Part shown: positions 33,728-35,745 of the stretch, one piece after another
How the letters are laid out: each line of letters begins with the position of its first letter
Numbering within the stretch: the stretch's first letter is position 1
Source: Gammaproteobacteria bacterium RIFCSPLOWO2_12_47_11
Lineage (GTDB): Bacteria; Pseudomonadota; Gammaproteobacteria; Eutrophobiales; Eutrophobiaceae
Direction: 5' to 3'
Assembly (NCBI GenBank): GCA_001801885.1
Contig: MGYU01000110.1
Coordinates: 581-36,325 of the forward strand
Length of the DNA stretch: 35,745 nt
The notes under the pieces: generated by a model
The model's input: only the letters and a program-made list of their open reading frames with translations
Database searches by the model: none
Told to the model about the DNA's origin: nothing
Program-made: the position numbers and the translations under genes

Positions 33728-35122
33728 ATGAAACCCATCATTGCCATAGTAGGCCGCCCCAATGTCGGCAAATCTACCCTGTTCAACCGGCTTACCAACA
33801 GCCGCATAGCCCTCGTTGCGGACGAACCCGGCGTAACCCGTGATCGTCAGTATGGTAATGCCTGCTTCAATGATCATTCATTTATTCTTATTGACACTGG
33901 CGGTCTGGAAAAAAGCGATGCTGAAACCGGAGAAATTGCAGACCTGATCACCCGGCAATCCCTGCACGCTGCCCGTGAGGCAGATGCTGTCATCTGGCTG
34001 GTGGATGGCCGTGATGGACTTACTATTGCGGATGAAAAACTGGCCAGGCAATTACGCATTGTTTGTAGACGCCTGTTTCTGACTGTAAACAAGACTGAAG
34101 GGATGGACGAAGCGGTAATCACGGCAGAATTTCATATCCTGGGGCTCGGCCAACCCTACGCCATATCCGCCCAACGTGGCAGCGGTTTGCCTTTACTGAT
34201 GGATGAAATTTTCAAATGCATGCCAAAACCGGAAACACGGGCGGAAACAGAACAACCGGGACTACGATTAACCGTGATCGGGCGGCCCAATGTCGGCAAA
34301 TCCACACTGGTCAATCGCATACTGGGTGAAGAACGGGTGCTGACATTTGGTCAACCGGGTACAACCCGCGACAGTATTGCCATTCCATTCGACCACGATG
34401 GTAAAACCTATGTCCTGATTGATACTGCCGGGGTCAGGCGCCGTGCACGTATTAATGATCATATTGAAAAAATCAGTGTCATCAAAACGCTGCAAGCCAT
34501 TGATGAGGCCGAGATAGTGATCCTGGTTATTGATGCACACGACAGTGTTACAGAACAGGACGCCAGCCTGCTGGGTCTGGCAACCCAGAGCGGCAAGGCA
34601 TTGATGATTGCTGTAAACAAATGGGATGGTCTGAAAAATACAGAGCGCAGCCGCATACGTAATTTGCTGGATCGCAAACTTGGATTTGTGGATTACGCCT
34701 GCATACACTACATATCGGCCCTGCATGGCAGCGGTGTAGGCAAAATGTTCGATTCAATCAACAAGATCGGCAAATCAATTGCATTATCACCGGCAACATC
34801 ACGGCTGAATTCGATATTGCAGGAATCTGTTGTACAACATGCGCCACCATTGGTACATGGACGGCGGATAAAACTGCGTTATGCCCATCTGGGAGGTCAT
34901 AATCCGATACGGATTATTATTCATGGCAATCAGACAGAACATGTCCCGGATGCCTACCGCCGTTATCTTGCCAATCATTTTCGCAAGGCACTGAAACTGA
35001 CCGGCACACCGGTCATGATTGAATTCAAACAGGGAGAAAACCCGTTCAAGGGCAAAAAAAATATTTTAACTACACGGCAGAAAACAAAACGAAAACGTCT
35101 GTTCAAACATGCAAATAGTTAG
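33728..35122 (+). CDS. der: Ribosome-assembly GTPase Der (EngA)
   Basis: Double GTPase required for 50S maturation. Two G1 loops read GRPNVGKST (about residues 8-16 and 186-194), with DTGG and DTAG G3 motifs and NKTE and NKWD G4 motifs. A KH-like C-terminal domain (VVQHAPPLVHGRRIKLRYA ... PVMIEFKQGENPFKGKK) and a basic tail complete the 464 residues. It follows bamB with a 111-bp gap and converges on the BamC-like gene, 17 bp away. Confidence 0.97.
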   Translation: MKPIIAIVGRPNVGKSTLFNRLTNSRIALVADEPGVTRDRQYGNACFNDHSFILIDTGGLEKSDAETGEIADLITRQSLHAAREADAVIWLVDGRDGLTIADEKLARQLRIVCRRLFLTVNKTEGMDEAVITAEFHILGLGQPYAISAQRGSGLPLLMDEIFKCMPKPETRAETEQPGLRLTVIGRPNVGKSTLVNRILGEERVLTFGQPGTTRDSIAIPFDHDGKTYVLIDTAGVRRRARINDHIEKISVIKTLQAIDEAEIVILVIDAHDSVTEQDASLLGLATQSGKALMIAVNKWDGLKNTERSRIRNLLDRKLGFVDYACIHYISALHGSGVGKMFDSINKIGKSIALSPATSRLNSILQESVVQHAPPLVHGRRIKLRYAHLGGHNPIRIIIHGNQTEHVPDAYRRYLANHFRKALKLTGTPVMIEFKQGENPFKGKKNILTTRQKTKRKRLFKHANS

Positions 35123-35139
35123 AAAATCCGGAAAGACAG

Positions 35140-35745
35140 CTACCTGATAGCGTTATTATATTGCACCTGGATGTAAGTAAGGATTTTTGATGCCTCCTGC
35201 TTGTCTGCCCAGTCACCCTTGCTGTCCAGCACGACCAGTTCTGTTTTATCACCGACACCGGTCAGACTGAGCTGGTATTCCAGCCCAACCGGTTCATCAT
35301 CTTTCCAGAATTTCAGTTTGGATAACATGCCCTCTTCTTCCTGGTTCTGATCATAATAAAGCACATAGTAAATGCCCTTGTTGCGATCATTTTTCTCGAT
35401 TAACATGCCCGTCTTCAGTATGGCATCTTCAGTTAACGTCCAGGCCCGGGTGAAATCATGGGGCAGTGACAAATAAATCTTGTCGTCAGCAAGATTCAGC
35501 ATCTCTGCCCGGGGCCTGCTGGCAGCGGATCCTGTGCCGGCTGTTGCCGTCAGACTTGAAGCACCGGCCGGGGCATCACTGCCATAAAAAAACAGATTTA
35601 ATTCACTGACCATCTGCTTTTCCAGTTCTACGCTATCTTCAATTGTTGTCCACTGTTCATCGTTTCCACCTGTAGCGATCTTTTCCTGTCTCTCGCCATT
35701 TATGAATATGATGGTTGTGTCCGGAACTTTACCTGATTCAGTAAA
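35140..35745 (-). CDS. BamC/NlpB-like lipoprotein, 5' part outside the window
   Basis: The frame stays open from its stop at 35140 to the right edge, so the N-terminus with any lipobox is missing. About 201 residues are visible. ELEKQMVSELNLFFYG and then DDKIYLSLPHDFTRAWTLTEDAILKTGMLI and KNKGIYYVLYYD-like segments fit the two helix-grip domains of BamC, a BAM complex accessory lipoprotein; WKDDEPVGLEYQLSL continues the second. The first in-frame ATG (35613) is internal and should not be taken as the start. Assignment is by pattern and is moderately sure. Confidence 0.7.
   Translation of the reverse strand, partial: FTESGKVPDTTIIFINGERQEKIATGGNDEQWTTIEDSVELEKQMVSELNLFFYGSDAPAGASSLTATAGTGSAASRPRAEMLNLADDKIYLSLPHDFTRAWTLTEDAILKTGMLIEKNDRNKGIYYVLYYDQNQEEEGMLSKLKFWKDDEPVGLEYQLSLTGVGDKTELVVLDSKGDWADKQEASKILTYIQVQYNNAIR

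Noticed and set aside
34268-34726. Minus-strand open frame of 152 codons opposite der
   Set aside because: It mirrors the second GTPase domain of der, whose motifs are intact on the plus strand.
1-35745. CRISPR arrays, tRNA or rRNA genes
   Set aside because: No regularly spaced direct repeats and no tRNA-like cloverleaf or rRNA sequence were seen when reading the window.

Overview
The window reads as a chromosomal segment of a gammaproteobacterium. The right half (about 17.3-35.7 kb) carries the ordered housekeeping block ndk-rlmN-pilF-rodZ-hisS-yfgM-bamB-der, which is typical of that class, followed by a BamC-like lipoprotein gene. I cannot name the genus. The left half (about 0.3-16.8 kb) is visibly more AT-rich and is an accessory island for lipids and surface glycans.

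Region 1 (1-16.8 kb). A minus-strand set (LicD-like phosphotransferase, GT92-like transferase, GT4 glycosyltransferase) sits beside a tightly overlapping plus-strand trio: a six-helix membrane protein resembling Frag1/PGAP2/DRAM, a CDP-alcohol phosphatidyltransferase, and a GT4 enzyme resembling the phosphatidylinositol mannosyltransferase PimA. Next come a Stealth-type sugar-phosphate transferase, an FGGY kinase, an operon of inositol-3-phosphate synthase, a phosphatidylinositol-phosphate-synthase-like enzyme and an ABC exporter, then a CdsA-type CDP-diacylglycerol synthase, another GT4 enzyme, and a two-gene unit of serine-palmitoyltransferase-like and 3-ketosphinganine-reductase-like enzymes. 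Together these suggest synthesis of inositol-phosphate lipids, possibly on a sphingoid backbone, followed by glycosylation and export. That combination is unusual for a gammaproteobacterium.

Region 2 (16.8-24.3 kb). A 543-bp regulatory gap with two adjacent IscR type-1-like sites precedes an iron-sulfur operon: iscR, an A-type carrier, sufB, sufC, sufD, sufS, sufU, sufT and a Rieske ferredoxin. It lies immediately before ndk, where the ISC operon is often found in related bacteria.

Region 3 (24.4-35.7 kb). The ndk-to-der block lacks ispG between rodZ and hisS. It is interrupted by a complete 2,389-bp IS1-like element (29021-31409) with perfect 18-bp terminal inverted repeats and an 8-bp target duplication. 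The insertion lies in the last sense codon of hisS, so the histidyl-tRNA synthetase gains eight residues instead of being lost. The element carries passengers (a GGK-motif small protein, an SDH-family Clp-fold protease and a 63-residue protein) as well as its transposase. The promoters at its left end and before the transposase share a near-identical palindromic operator, suggesting the element regulates itself. A good promoter just right of the insertion probably keeps yfgM-bamB-der expressed.
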